From Epinephelus fuscoguttatus (Eukaryota > Chordata > Actinopteri > Perciformes > Serranidae): 64,000 bases of DNA. The position numbers were made by a program, and so were the translations under genes. Location: NCBI RefSeq assembly GCF_011397635.1, contig NC_064754.1, positions 28,562,543 to 28,626,542 on the forward strand, in the 5' to 3' direction. Below the pieces are notes generated by a model. That model saw only the letters and a program-made list of their open reading frames with translations. It was not told where the DNA came from and did no database searches. Shown here piece by piece: positions 1 through 11,455 of the stretch (position 1 is its first letter; the number at the start of each line of letters is the position of its first letter).

Positions 1-1035
1 CATTGTGTCCCTCTGCTGCTCTTTCTCAAGCACTCACACCTAAATATCTCCTAGATTGCTCCTGTGATGTGGAACTCTGCCTTCAGGGCTGAAACATAAA
101 ATAATGCAGTTGGCAGTGTGTAAGTACTGATAAAGTGTGAATGAAAGACCTGTAGAGTGGTACATGAACATGTCCAGTATTCATGGAAGTGCTGTCAGGA
201 AACTGGGTGATAAAGATCACCAGGAAGCTGAGGAATGTTTGCTTACAGCTCTGCACTCAAAACGGTTTCCACATTAGATATGAGCACAAAACGTCCTCCA
301 CTTTAAGTTGCAAACTTTCAGTTTTGTTCCTCATGTTTAGACCTACAGATAGTATGTGCAAATATCACTATATCTGTACCTGTGGTTACTTGGTGGTAAC
401 TTATTCAGTGAGGATCCTTACCTTGTGTAATAACACAGAGTGAGACGTGAGGAAGGGTGGTGCAAATTGCTCTTTTGTTCTCTCCACGCCTGTCATCTGT
501 GAGCATGCATCCATGCATTTCCTGAGGTTAATAGCCAGAGGGTTTACCCAAATACAGATACACTGAAATTTTTGGCTCCAAGGGTGTGTTACCCAAACTC
601 AAATAGACATTTTGTTTTAGATCAAAACACTGAACACAATTTAAACAATTTTTCTTTCTTTACTTGATCTTAAATATTGAAGTATTAGTGGTAGACATAG
701 ATTTGTATTTTGTGAATTATTTATCTTATGTGATCTTATGTGTGTGTGTCTTTTATTCCATTTTTCAAGTTGTGCTGCAAGAGCATTTCTTTATTGTGCT
801 TTTCTCACAGGCCTTCCTTGGATTGGCCTCAAATTTACTGCCCTGAAGCGCAACTAATTCAAGCTCAATAAATGTTGTACTTCAGATGTATTTAACCTCT
901 TTAATAGGCTTCAATAAGATAACAGAGGTAACACTCAGATAATGTTAAGTCTCTGAAATGAATACGCAGCAGTGTAGGGAGGAGGATTGTATAAACCTGT
1001 GCCGCCTCTGGAAGCCATTAACTACACAATGCCAC
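1..1035. other. upstream flank, no gene recognised
   Basis: This is AT-rich intergenic sequence before the first ICAM-like gene. Short open frames occur on both strands (for example 81 codons at 958-1203), but they overlap each other antisense, lack recognisable domains and end just before the signal-peptide exon, so I do not call them genes. An unannotated 5' untranslated exon of the ICAM-like gene could lie here. Confidence 0.5.
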
Positions 1036-1047
1036 ACTTTCACTTTT
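1036..1047 (-). promoter_or_regulatory. IRF/ISRE-like element upstream of ICAM-like gene 1
   Basis: Read on the minus strand this is AAAAGTGAAAGT, which matches the interferon-regulatory-factor core GAAANNGAAACT at 10 of 12 positions. It lies about 200 bp before the predicted start codon. The paralogue has AAAATTGAAAGT about 90 bp before its start codon. Presence in both copies is seen in the sequence; function is inferred. Confidence 0.35.
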
Positions 1048-1245
1048 AAGTCTGATAAGTTGACTGTGGAAAAATTCAGAGAGGGTGTGTGGTGTGAGAA
1101 AAACAGGCTGCACTGCCAACATTGTTCGACTATAGTAGAAGACCAAAATAACGGACACAGTGGACTCATTTGCTTTCCAACCACTGTTGGATTCAACGTT
1201 TAATGACTTTTATTATTTGTACTACAAAAACACTAACTGGGAATA

Positions 1246-4200
1246 ATGTTTTTCCGTTGGATTCTACTGGTTGTCTCTTTGACGAATTTCCTGTGGGATT
1301 TTTATGTGTCCAGTTGTGGTAAGTGAAGAGTTTTCCGTCTGAAGTTATCTTACAAAAGGGTTTTATTGTCATCAGACTATTCCCTGTATACATTAAATTA
1401 GGATTTCACATGATTGTTCCAAAAACAAATGCACTTATACTGTAGAACTCTGCTAATCTTCGTCCAGCAAACTCAGAAACACCTGTATAACTTGGGACAT
1501 ACTTAAATTTGAAAGGATTTTCTAGTATTTTATTATGTTTTTATACTTCCTGTCCAGTGCCTTTATTTTTAAATCACATTTGACTGTTGTTTTTGTGATT
1601 CCTGTGGACTCTCATCCTTCTTGAAAATGCTGGACAAATTAATTTGTTGTCATTATTATCAGTGTTGGGGAAGTTACTTCGCAAGCATAGCTGTGCAGCT
1701 ACTAATTACTTCATACTGAAAGAAGTTGAGCTACAACAAAGCTACCGAAGGGAAACTTCTAGTTTAGTTAACTAAAGCTACTTAGAAAAAGTCATTCAAA
1801 CTACTATGTAAAAAGATGATCTTTCGCACATGAACAAATTATAGCAAAATATAGTTTATTGCAAGCAGTGCCCACTTGTTTAAAGGTCATACCTGAACCC
1901 TAAAAAGAAACAAGAATAAAATACTCCACTATTCACAAGGAAGTGAAGGTATGTCAGTTTTGGTTTTTGTGCATCAGTCAGACACCTGCCTTCAGAAACT
2001 AGACTCCAGGTGGGGTATTTAAACCAGGCAGGGTCGCTCAGTTGGCCAGGTAACTTCTAAAATAGCATGCAACAACGTAAGTCTAATTATGGCCAAATGG
2101 GGTTCAGTGACAGTAGAGAGGCAATGGTAAAATAAAACTTTAATAAAATAAACAATTATTTCCTTTTATTGCCGAAAATTGTTTGTAGTTTCAGTATTTG
2201 CTACAATGCAAATACAGATAAAGTTGAACTACAGGCAGGCTACTGCGAAATGTAATTAAACTACTAATTTTATTACATGTAGTTCACTTCTCCAATCCAG
2301 TGCTCTCTTTCAAACAACATATTGACTCAATAGTTAATTAATCAGTTTAACTGCAATCTAGCTGTGCTGTATCATTCCAAAAATGGGGGATAGGGGGCTG
2401 GAGCCTATCCCAGCTGTCACTGGGCAAGAGGCGGGGTACACCCTGGACAGGCCAGACTATCACAGGGCTGACACATAGAGAAAGACAACCATTCACACTC
2501 ACATTCACACCTACAGGCAATTTAGAGTCACCAATTAACCTGCATGCCTTTGGACTGTGGGAGGAAGCTGGAGTACCCAGAGAAAACCCCCGCTGACACG
2601 GGGAGAACATGCAAACTCCACACAGAAGGGCTCCCTCCTGGTGACAGTGCTAACCATTACACCACCGTGTCACCCCCTTCTAAACTTGCCACTGCTCAAT
2701 GTATGAAACTTTGAACTGGTTACCACTCAGTGCTTGAAGACATTACCATTGGCCCCAGTGCATTTTAATTACGATACCGAATGTCATATATATCCTCATA
2801 CTCACTTAGACATACTCAGCAACCTTACTTTTATGTTCCCAAAACTAATGAAGAAATCGGCAGATGCGCCTTTAAATTTAAAGCTCCCTCTGATTGGAAT
2901 AATTTGCTCATCAACATAAGAACAGTTAACTCACTGCTATTGTTGTTATTGTTGTTGTTGTTGGTGGTGTTGTTGGTGGTAGTCGTAGTCTATTGATGCT
3001 CCAGGTGTATTGTGGCATATACAGTACATCCCTTTTATTATGCAAGGGTATTGCAAGCTTGAGGGAAGGATGTTGGGGTGGTTTGATAAATGAGAGCTAT
3101 GTATGTATGTTTTATGTTGTGATTGTGTCCATTGTAACGAAGTGTGTTGTGTGTTTTGTGTCAGACCCCCTTGAAAACAAGATGGTTCATCTTTAGAGGC
3201 TATCCACTAATAAACTTTGTTTAAACCCCCCAACACTGAACATCATCATAACTGTTATTAGTATTTACTTGGTCAAAAACAAGTAAATATCTTCAGTAAA
3301 TACAACATAACCATGTCATGTAATATTATAATGTGTTAAAGGTTTTTAGTAGCCTATTGAATGACAGATTTAAGTGCTTTGCTAATTTCACACTGAGCTG
3401 TCTAAAACCTCAACCTGTAATGTCTGTGTTACAGATGAGAATTGTGCAGATAAACCTGAGTTCACTCCCTCCATACTGGTTGTCAAGTTTGGTGACCCGA
3501 CCTCTGCCAGCTGCGCTGCATGTCAGCATGACTGCATAGGCTACATTTTTAAAATCGAAAGCAATTCAGGAAAGACAGAAACAAGCAGGACCGTGATTAC
3601 ATGGATGGTCGACAGGCTGACTGAGTGGGACGCATCACCCTTGTGCTACTATACCATTCCTCAAGCCCAGTGTTGTACCACCCTGCCTGTGACTGTCTAC
3701 AGTAAGTAAACAAAAAACTTGCTGGTGATGATTTAATTATTTATAATTAACAACGTGTGTACGTTTAGGTGGTTTATATTCTCTCATCTTGTTACTGAAT
3801 GTGTGTCTGTCTCTCTGTTTGTCTCCACAGAGCCTCCAGACGATGTGTCCATCAGCTTTGATAATCACACTGGGCCAATGTTTGAGGGTCACCAGTACAC
3901 TCTGCAGTGTACAGTGGAGGAAGTCGCTCCTATTGAAAACCTCACTGTGACTTTTTATAAAGGACAAACAGCACTAGGTCAACTTCATTCTGAAAACATC
4001 ACAGAGAAGAAACCAGTGAATGAGACCTTCACTTTAGACATCACCCCCAGTAAACAAGATGATGGAGCCCAGTACTGGTGTGAAGCAAAGCTGGAACTGG
4101 GACCTGAAGGACCACAGCTCCCTCCAGTGGTGATATCACAAAAGATCCCAGTCACTGTGTACTGTGAGTACGACAAGGACATCAAAACAAGCACATGACC

Positions 4201-7200
4201 ACAACACATTAGTGTCAAATTGTTGATCTTTGGCTGTCCTGTTCTCTCATTGGCTACAACTCATATTAAATGTCCAGTGTGTAAGATTTAGGGGGATTTA
4301 GTGTGTCAAGTGGTGAGGATTGCAGATTGCAACCGGCTGAATCTTCTACCGGTTAGAATTCCTGCAGTGTTTATTGTTCAGGAGCTGAATTATCCACAGA
4401 GGTCTCTTTATCTTCATCACGTCAGAGCTATCCCAGGGGCTGCTATCCCAGCACCTGCTACTGTGTGCTCATCTCCATTCTCTGAGAACTGAAGATCCAG
4501 CTGTTCAGGAAACTTTAGAAGGAGTTGAATTATTCGCAGATGTTTCTTCCTCTCCAATATAAACTGACCAGGGGTCTCATTTATAAAACAATGCGTAGGA
4601 TCAATACTAAAAATGTATGTACAGACAAAAGCCAAAAATGGCATGTGCCAAAAAATATTTGACAGTTTCTACAATCAGGCCTCCACCTCACCATCTGCAT
4701 CACCAATTTCCTGTCTCCAAAATGTTCGTAAGCATGGGTCAGAGTTTCCCACATCAAGTTTGTTTTAATAGATCACAACTTTTGCGTGGGAGGTGGCATG
4801 CGCCTCTTTGAGGCCTCATTTTGTGCGTACACGATGCTTCTAAATAACACCCCAGGTGATTAAAATCGATAAAAACATGGAATTAAGCAGATTCACATCA
4901 AAACAATAGATATTTTTCCAATGCTTTTGTCACGGAGGAACTGCTAACTATGGTGGCTAATGCCATAACTGTGACAATGCAAATGGCCCTATCTAGAGCC
5001 AGTGCTTGGTTTGTTCATTCTGGGCTACTGTACAACATGGCGGTGCAACATGACGATCTCCATGATGAGGATCCACTTCCTGTGCAGTTAGAAATGACTG
5101 ATTCTACCAAAACACAGCAATCCTTATTTCTAGGTGATTATACACTAAAGACAACATACCAATACTTTTCATATTATTTCATTTCTGACAATATATTCCC
5201 CTAAATCCTAAACTCTGGACCTTTAAAGGAATAGTTAAACATTATTTGGAAATACGCTCATTTGCTGTCTTTCCAAGAGTTGAATAAGAAACCCAAATCA
5301 GTCTCATGTCTGAAAGGTTAATGTGAAGCTACAGCCAGCATCAGATTAGCTTAGCGTAGCCTAAAGACAGGAAACAGGGAGAAACAGCTTGGCTCTCACC
5401 TAATGCTCATAAAGACAGCGAGTAAGTGCATTTCCAAAAATGTCAAACTATTCCTTGGATGGAAACTTCTGTAACAAAAGGCTCCCGGTCAAACAGTGTC
5501 TCTCTGAGTTTTAATATAACACTTGAGACACAGTCACATCTTATTCTTCCAGTAGCTTTTTATACATTCCTGTATGATTCTAGTATCTTTCTGTAGCTGT
5601 ATTCCCATAACTGAGGTCATTTCTTATCACTGTCCTTTGACATGTTAATAACTGTCCAAGCTGCTGACACTTGGGGGGAACTTTGTCGAAATTTGCCTCC
5701 TCGGATGCAGCTGTTATGCACCAGTGATGACATGTATTACAATGTTGCTGGCCCCTTTTTACAGACGATTTGAGAAAACACGGGGCAAGAGGCATTCTCT
5801 GATAATGTGATGGGCAGAAAACTTTTGCAAATGATTCAGGTTGATGAATTAGAAAAACACATTTAAGGAGGCGCTCACAGTAAAGTAAAACAGTGCTATC
5901 TGCTTTGTTTGCCTGTTTTTTTTTGTTTTTGGTGAAAAAGTTAGTAGCAATCTGTAAGAACATTATACATTTATTCTACATTAAGTATAAAAACTGCGAA
6001 CTATAACGGTTATTTAATTAAAGGAATAATTCCTTATCTTAATTGGTATGTTTGTCATTTACAGATTTGCTTTGATGATTGCTGGTTATGTGCATGTTGT
6101 CATGTGGGATGAGACAATGTGATATATGCTAATTAGTGTAGACACAAAATCTGGCACTGGGGCAACCATTACTACATACACCACTGGAGCACATGTTACA
6201 TGATATATGCTCAGAATTAATCAAACACAGTAGCACATGATTACATAATCAGTGTGATCTTAAAAATGTTTGGTATTCAAATTTGTATCACAATGACCAT
6301 CTGTTTACTTATCTGTTTTTAAGCCTGTTTTTTCCTTGTTAATTACAGCTTTTGTGTTTCTCTCTGTCTCTCTTCACTCAATCAACACACAGATGAGCCT
6401 CAGATAGAATCATCTCATGCACATACGATCACCATCACAGAGGGAGACCCTTTACAACTGAACTGCTCAGCTGTGGGAAACCCCAGCCCCTCGTACACCT
6501 GGACGCTCCCATCGACTCACTCTTCCTCCCTCAATAGCAACGTTTTCACTATCGACTCTGTAACTGCTGCAGATGAAGGGTCGTACAACTGCTCTGTCAG
6601 CAACATCATGGGGACTGTCACTGTGAGGTTCAGAGTGGTCGTCCAAGGTGAGTTCTTCCTACTTGCTTTACCTAAACCTCTGAATCGACTCTCTTTGCAG
6701 TTGACTACATGCTTGTTTTAAAAACGCCCTGACAGCATGGTCATCATCATGATATGCAAATGTGGATATTCTTAATACATCATTTGTTAGACTTAAAAAG
6801 CTAACTTTCGGTAATAGTTTAAATGAAATGCTAAATTCATGTTACAGTGCTGTATGTGCAGAGTCTTTCTATAATTTTTTAGGATTATGTGACACTATGA
6901 AGCCCCAAAGCTGACAAAATGATCACATGGCTTAAAAAGACAGTGCACCAATAAATAATACTGTTAGTTAGATAATTTAATGGAGTGGACATTTTTAAAT
7001 TAGATAAATCAAATTTACTTTCACTGTCTCATTTTATTTTTGAACTAGTTTTCAGATTTTATTATTTTTTCTTTTTTGTCTATTTGGTTTTGTTTTGTCT
7101 TACCAATCATTAATCATGTTTAATTTTCAACTTTACCCACTCTACAGTTCCCATTTTCTTCACCACATTTCTAATTTTCTATGATAATAAGATGAGCGTT

Positions 7201-7800
7201 TCCATGTATGCCAAAGGTGAGCAAAAGAAAATCGTGTTGATAAGATACATGATAAACCATCTGCAAAGATGGGAATGTAAATAAAGTCTTATTTTTATCA
7301 ATTTTATCAATTTATTTTTTTTAGAAAAAAACCTTTCTCATTTTAACCAGCTGGAAAAAATTTAAAAATGTATATCACTTCTTACAGTCTATTTTAATCA
7401 TCTAACACACAGTACTATTTGAAAACTGTTTACTGCCTTTTGGCGGTTGCAGGGCTCTGTATCATGTCACCAGCAATATGAAGCTCAATGTGATCATGTA
7501 AAGACGTCCCATCACTGGGATCAATACTGACCAATCAAACCTTACAAAAGATTTACAAAAAGTGAAACATGGTTGATGTCTTCATTCTTCAGTTCTTCAT
7601 TTAAAGATGTTGATTGACAGAATCACAAATCAGCTGTCTATTTGTTCCTAGGTTTAACCACAACCACACTGCCAACAACAACCGCAGCCACCACAACAAC
7701 CCCAAAGACAACAACCACCCCGAACAGTGCCACCACCAGCAGCGCACTGCTTCACAGGTTCATAATGTGTTTCATGCTTTTATTCTCTATTCTGGTTTGA
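1246..7800 (+). CDS. ICAM-like adhesion protein, three Ig domains, probable GPI anchor
   Basis: Predicted exons are 1246-1318, 3435-3701, 3831-4163, 6393-6647 and 7652-7800. All junctions are GT/AG and phase 1, giving 358 residues. Exon 1 starts MFFRW and is a hydrophobic signal peptide. Exon 2 is an ICAM-type first Ig domain with a CAAC cysteine pair and LCYY near its end. Exon 3 is an ICAM-type second domain with [11 protein letters not shown] and a closing YWCEAK. Exon 4 is an I-set domain with LNCSAVG and GSYNCSV. Exon 5 is a Thr-rich stalk followed by a hydrophobic run ending at the stop, with no cytoplasmic tail. ICAMs are leukocyte or endothelial ligands of beta-2 integrins; the nearby cdc37 and pde4a match human 19p13.2. 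An additional in-phase exon at 7148-7216 may be included. A VCAM-like or other Ig-superfamily name is the main alternative. No clear AATAAA follows within 2 kb (the first is at 9922). Confidence 0.72.
1660..2302. repeat. degenerate MITE-like repeat
   Basis: It begins CAGTGTTGGGGAAGTTACT and ends with an imperfect inverted copy near TTCTCCAATCCAGTG. The interior is AT-rich and has no coding potential. This terminal pattern resembles a high-copy teleost MITE family. It lies in the first intron of the ICAM-like gene. Confidence 0.5.
2379..2686. repeat. high-copy teleost interspersed repeat, copy 1
   Basis: A segment containing GGAGCCTATCCCAGCTG, CACTCACATTCACACCTAC and GACAGTGCTAACCA. The same segments recur in the same order at 13141-13463, which shows it is dispersed. 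I do not know its class with certainty. Confidence 0.6.
2700..3235 (+). mobile_element. LINE 3' end (L2/Rex1-type remnant)
   Basis: Translation of 2781-2930 gives a fragment with [20 protein letters not shown] and SDWNNL, which resembles the C-terminus of fish LINE polymerases. It is followed by a (TTG)n-rich segment and a tail with CCTTGAAAACAAGATGG and AATAAA-like sequence. Only the 3' end is present, as expected of a 5'-truncated insertion. It lies in intron 1 of ICAM-like gene 1. Confidence 0.6.
3398..4176 (+). repeat. near-identical block shared with 24311-25089
   Basis: This 779-bp block covers the end of intron 1, exon 2, the 129-bp intron, exon 3 and 13 bases of the next intron. It aligns to 24311-25089 without a gap and with 8 substitutions, all inside exons. 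Similarity stops abruptly at both ends. It is read as a gene-conversion tract between the two ICAM-like genes. Confidence 0.85.
4268..5224 (+). repeat. MITE of the GGTCCAGTGTGTAGG family, copy A, with insertions
   Basis: The ends are AAATGTCCAGTGTGTAAG on the left and CTAAATCCTAAACTCTGGAC followed by CTTT on the right, which are inverted relative to each other. The internal ATCTAGAGCCAGTG is shared with copies at 7938-8264 and, reversed, at 57485-57793. It is about three times the length of the other copies, apparently because other sequence (roughly 4570-4850) has inserted. Confidence 0.65.
5225..5456 (+). repeat. MITE with AAAGGAATAGTT termini
   Basis: It starts AAAGGAATAGTTAAACATT and ends AATGTCAAACTATTCCTT, an imperfect terminal inverted repeat. 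Internal GAAGCTACAGCCAGCA and TTAGCTTAGCGTAG are characteristic of a very common teleost repeat. It directly abuts the previous MITE. A fragment of the same family occurs near 58977-59065. Confidence 0.65.
5457..6392. other. intron 3 remainder of ICAM-like gene 1
   Basis: No exon, RNA gene or recognisable repeat was found. A 127-codon minus-strand open frame at 5580-5963 has no recognisable domain and no splice or promoter context, so it is treated as chance. Confidence 0.4.
7148..7216 (+). CDS. candidate extra exon of ICAM-like gene 1
   Basis: A 69-base open segment lies between a good acceptor (a long pyrimidine tract ending CTACAG) and a strong donor (AAAG followed by GTGAGC). Both ends are phase 1, so it can be included or skipped without changing frame. 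It would add 23 residues ([12 protein letters not shown], then a polar part) between the third Ig domain and the Thr-rich stalk. No counterpart is visible in the paralogue. It may be a cassette exon or a chance match. Confidence 0.35.
7652..7800 (+). CDS. terminal exon: Thr-rich stalk and GPI-type C-terminus
   Basis: The acceptor is TTCCTAG. The 49 encoded residues begin [18 protein letters not shown], a mucin-like stretch suited to O-glycosylation. They then pass through NSATTSSA to a hydrophobic tail [13 protein letters not shown] that ends directly at TGA. Small residues, a short spacer, about 13 hydrophobic residues and no cytoplasmic tail fit a GPI-attachment signal. A tail-less transmembrane end is the alternative. 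Confidence 0.6.
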
Positions 7801-7937
7801 GTTATTTCCCAAAGAGGTAAAATGAGGTTTGTTTGCTAAAACAATAACATGTAATATTTTTGCCACTAAATAATATAATTGGGCAGTAAAAGGCATTTTT
7901 ACATGTCACATCTGATCTCTATACAGCCAGTTCTCCT

Positions 7938-8264
7938 AAAGGTCCAGCATGTAGGATTTAGTGGCATCTAGTGGTGACATTGCAGAACTGAAACCTTTTC
8001 CATGTCCCAAGCATGTAGAAGAACGAAACACGTGAAAACATGCAAACGTGAACAGCCCTATCTAGAGCCAGTGTTTGGTTTGTCCCTTCTGGGCCACTGT
8101 AGAACAACATGGCAGACTCCATGGGAGGGGACCTGCTCTTTATCTAGATATAAACAGCTCATTCTAAGGTAAGAAAAACACAATTGTTGGTGAAAACACC
8201 GTTATGAATATTATATACCATGTCTGTCAATAGATGCTCCTAAATCCTACACACTGGACCTTTA
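7938..8264 (+). repeat. MITE of the GGTCCAGTGTGTAGG family, copy B
   Basis: It starts AAAGGTCCAGCATGTAGGA and ends TCCTACACACTGGACCTTT, a near-perfect terminal inverted repeat of about 19 bases. It has no coding capacity. Length is about 325 bp, and it is the best-preserved of three copies in the window. Confidence 0.75.
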
Positions 8265-8449
8265 ATACATTAGAAAGTAGCCTGTTGTGTGAGAACACTT
8301 ACTTATTACAACTGATATTGAACTACTAGAATACATTATCTTGTAACTAAGCAGTGATTATAATTTATTGCTTTTCTGAATACACAGAACATAGATTGAG
8401 AATATTTTATTGGCAATGAAAAAACAGTAGTATAGTCTACAACCATGCT

Positions 8450-9610
8450 TTACTTATTGGCAACTTGGGCACAGTTAATTGTGCTTTGAGCTAGATGCTA
8501 ACTACAGCATGCTAACATGCTCTCACAATGACAATGCTAACATGCTGATGTTTAGTTGTTGTAATATTTACCATGTTTGCTATCTTAGTTTAGCATGTCA
8601 GAGTGATGAAATTTGCTAATTGACCCTTCACTATGTGGACCCATACCCTGACTGTCAGTTAGATGCAGGGGAAGTCAAACAACATTCATCTAGGCACACT
8701 GCGATGACACACAGCTGGTTGAATAGCAGCAAAGTTTCCCTGCATCCCTTCACTGGTCCCTGTACAGCACAGTCAGCCTTTTTTTCACTGTTATAATCAC
8801 TAAAAAGCAAAAGCAGCATGTGTACACATTCAGTAGGCGATATCTTCAGCAGCTAGCTAGCTAACCCTACACTTTTCAGGGTCTTCTTTTGGTTTTGGAA
8901 CAGGGAAGAAACGTATATCTTTTTCCAACCTCTCCAGGTAACGAGTATCATTAATACACGACGTGCCCCAGGCACATTTAGCTCCAAATCCACAAAACCA
9001 GCCTGAAAATGAAGGAAATCTGAGACGACTGTATAAGAGTCAATGGAGCACAGCTGTGTTGTTGACGGGCCCTGGTCTGAGCCAGCCCAGTGCTACGTTG
9101 TGATTGGCCAGTGTGTGTCCATTTAGCGAAGGGTCAACTAGCATAAAACTTGAAGTAGGCTGACAGCTGAGGCTGTCATTAGTTTTGTAGGTATTTGGGC
9201 ACAATGGAGAAGTTTGCCTCCAGGGCATTCTGTCAGAAATCATTTAATTTTAACCCAAACCATAATGTGGTTTAACCCAAAACACAATTTTAAAAAATGG
9301 CTTTCTAGCAGAAACGTCTCCCAACAGCAGCAGGCTTATTTGGTCATAAACCACAGTATTGGACAAGTTGTAATTTTTACCTGATGATGGCACTAGATGA
9401 AAAGTCAGTGGGTCACCACAACCTACAATTAATTCTTAGGGAGACATTAATGTCTGTAGCATTTTTTTGCCAATCAATGTTGAGATATAGAGGAAGCGTC
9501 AGAGAGTCACCAGAGTGATTTGGACTCATCAGTCTGTACCAAATTTCATCTGAATCCAACCAAAAGTTATTGAAATTTTAAGTCTGGACAGAAGAGACCA
9601 ACAGAATAAC
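8450..9610 (+). repeat. teleost dispersed repeat interrupted by nested insertions
   Basis: The outer repeat shows GCATGCTAACATGCTC near 8505, CATTAGTTTTGTAGGTATTT near 9178, CAAATTTCATCTGAATCC near 9540 and TCTGGACAG near 9580. A partial second copy (ATGAATATCTGTACTAAATT) occurs at 58560-58740. A separate inverted-repeat element at about 8620-9138 interrupts it, and a further block near 9200-9338 also looks inserted. Confidence 0.55.
8620..9138. mobile_element. nested MITE-like insertion
   Basis: It begins TTGACCCTTCACTATG and ends TTTAGCGAAGGGTCAA, so the ends form an inverted repeat (GACCCTTCRC). It lies inside the dispersed repeat of 8450-9610, whose known segments continue on either side. 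It has no transposase frame, so it would be non-autonomous. Confidence 0.5.
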
Positions 9611-11060
9611 ATTCTTCAAGCAACGCAGCGAGCATGGGTAAAATCTTGTTTTGTTTTGTTTATGTAAATCTTTGACCTCTCCTAGTGGTTCCATTGAAAT
9701 ACACTCAACTGAATGTTACATCAAAAGGAGCACTGTAAGATGAACTTGCTCTAGCTGCACATAGCACCAACTTTCACTTTCACTTGGACTGTCTTTTTTT
9801 TTTTTTAACAAACCAAGACTTGTGTCTTGAAATAATTTGAAAGATGCTTGTAATCACAGAAAACTAGCTTTAATAGCAGTTTTTTTTAACCATATGCTCA
9901 TGTACTTCAGTAATTCACTGGAATAAAGATTTTAATTTAAATGAATTCTTCTTTATTGATTCAAGATCACACTGTAGACATACAGTATATATAGGAATTT
10001 GATCAAAATTCAAGCTTCAAAATTTGATACCACTTTAAATATTTAACACTTTTCGATACTCGGTGCAACAGAAATTTTAATCAGTTGTCAGAATGTACTG
10101 ATGTTAAATACCCATAAACATTTTCCACCACAGTTTTATACCTGTGAAGAGTGCTTAAAAACACAATTTAAACCTTATAAGTAAGGTTAACTAGATAAAT
10201 AAAATTGTTTATGTCATTGCCATATTTTTTAATAGCTTTTTATGTTATAAATATTTTATAAATATTTTCATACATTATGTTTGTGTTTTATTCAGTCAAA
10301 TGCAGCAAAGTACATCGGCTGTCAAATATGAATAAAACTGGAATGAACGTTTACTCTCAGGTCAAACTTTCAGTCAAAGCATAATTTGAGTGCAGCTACA
10401 CAACTTTCTCCAAGCCCATTTCCTCTTATTGAAAGGTTGAACTACTCTCAGCTCTGACGGGGGCGGGGGGGGAAATAAACAGGATTTTGCTCTTGTTCCA
10501 CAGTTTTGTTCACATATTGTGTGTTTCACAGCATATAAGGCGTTCTCTATTATTATCAGTGAGTACATCATCTAGGCTACGTCATGACTTCCTGTCCCCT
10601 CCAGCAGGGAGCAGTCTGTCACAGTGTCTTTAGTCAGCCTACCACTGGGAGGCGCCACGCTCACCATAGTTACATACAGTATATATGATCTGATTTCATA
10701 CCATTGTATTGATATTTTAAATATTTGTAATTAAAAAAGTGATAGTTCACAGTTACACCTAAAGTTATCAATTTTCTGGAAGGGGTGTGTTATATTCTGA
10801 CAAGCCGTTGATACCTCAGATAACTTGATATCAAAGCGCGGAGCAATTCGTGGCCTCTGTTTAAATAATATTCAACATTAATGCCTGTGTGAATTTAATG
10901 GAAAATGCAATGTCGGCAGGTTGTAACTTGGACAAACATCACTCCTCTTATCTGGCACACTGTCCAGCTCTCAAATGTGTTAACCTGGACTGACACCCAA
11001 ATGCAATTACAGTGATATATAAGGTTCTGAGGTTTTATTTCTTACATATGCAGGGAATAC
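9611..11060. other. intergenic, no gene recognised
   Basis: AT-rich sequence containing short A/T runs and a G run near 10457. No coding exon, RNA gene or identifiable repeat was seen. An AATAAA at 9922-9927 is the first clear poly(A) hexamer after the first ICAM-like gene. Confidence 0.4.
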
Positions 11061-11062
11061 AG

Positions 11063-11455
11063 AAATGTCTCTTTCCAGTAAATATGACCAAGTTACTCAC
11101 ACAGACCTTGTTGTGAGCAGTTTCATGTAGAAACTATTTTTTTTCTATCGAACTACACCCAACAACCGTATCACAGCACAGAGGTAAGCGTGCATCTACT
11201 GCTAGCTCACCTAGCACTACTGAGCTGGCTAATGTTACAGCTCAGCCAAAGAGGACGTCATTAATGTTTACATCTCACACTGTCATGAGCACGAGCCTCT
11301 CGTCCATAGATGCACACTTCCTTCAGCATGGTGATTCAGTTGGCAGTTGTAGTTTGGTTTTGGTAGAAAGAAAATAGTTCCTACATGAAAGTGCTCACAA
11401 CAAGGTCTGTGGATTATCTTGAGTAATTGGGTCATAACTTCTGGAAAGAGACATT
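11063..11455. repeat. fold-back element with about 95-bp inverted arms
   Basis: The left arm runs from AATGTCTCTTTCCAG (11063) through CAGACCTTGTTGTGAGCA. The right arm ends with its inverse, TGCTCACAACAAGGTCTG through CTGGAAAGAGACATT (11455). The arms enclose about 200 bp of unrelated sequence. This is the structure of a fold-back MITE. Confidence 0.7.

Noticed and set aside
958-1203. 81-codon frame just before the first ICAM-like signal exon
   Set aside because: An equally long frame exists on the opposite strand, there is no domain, and it ends before the signal peptide in a different frame.
5580-5963. 127-codon minus-strand open frame in an ICAM-like intron
   Set aside because: No domain, start context or splice partners; composition resembles translated intron.
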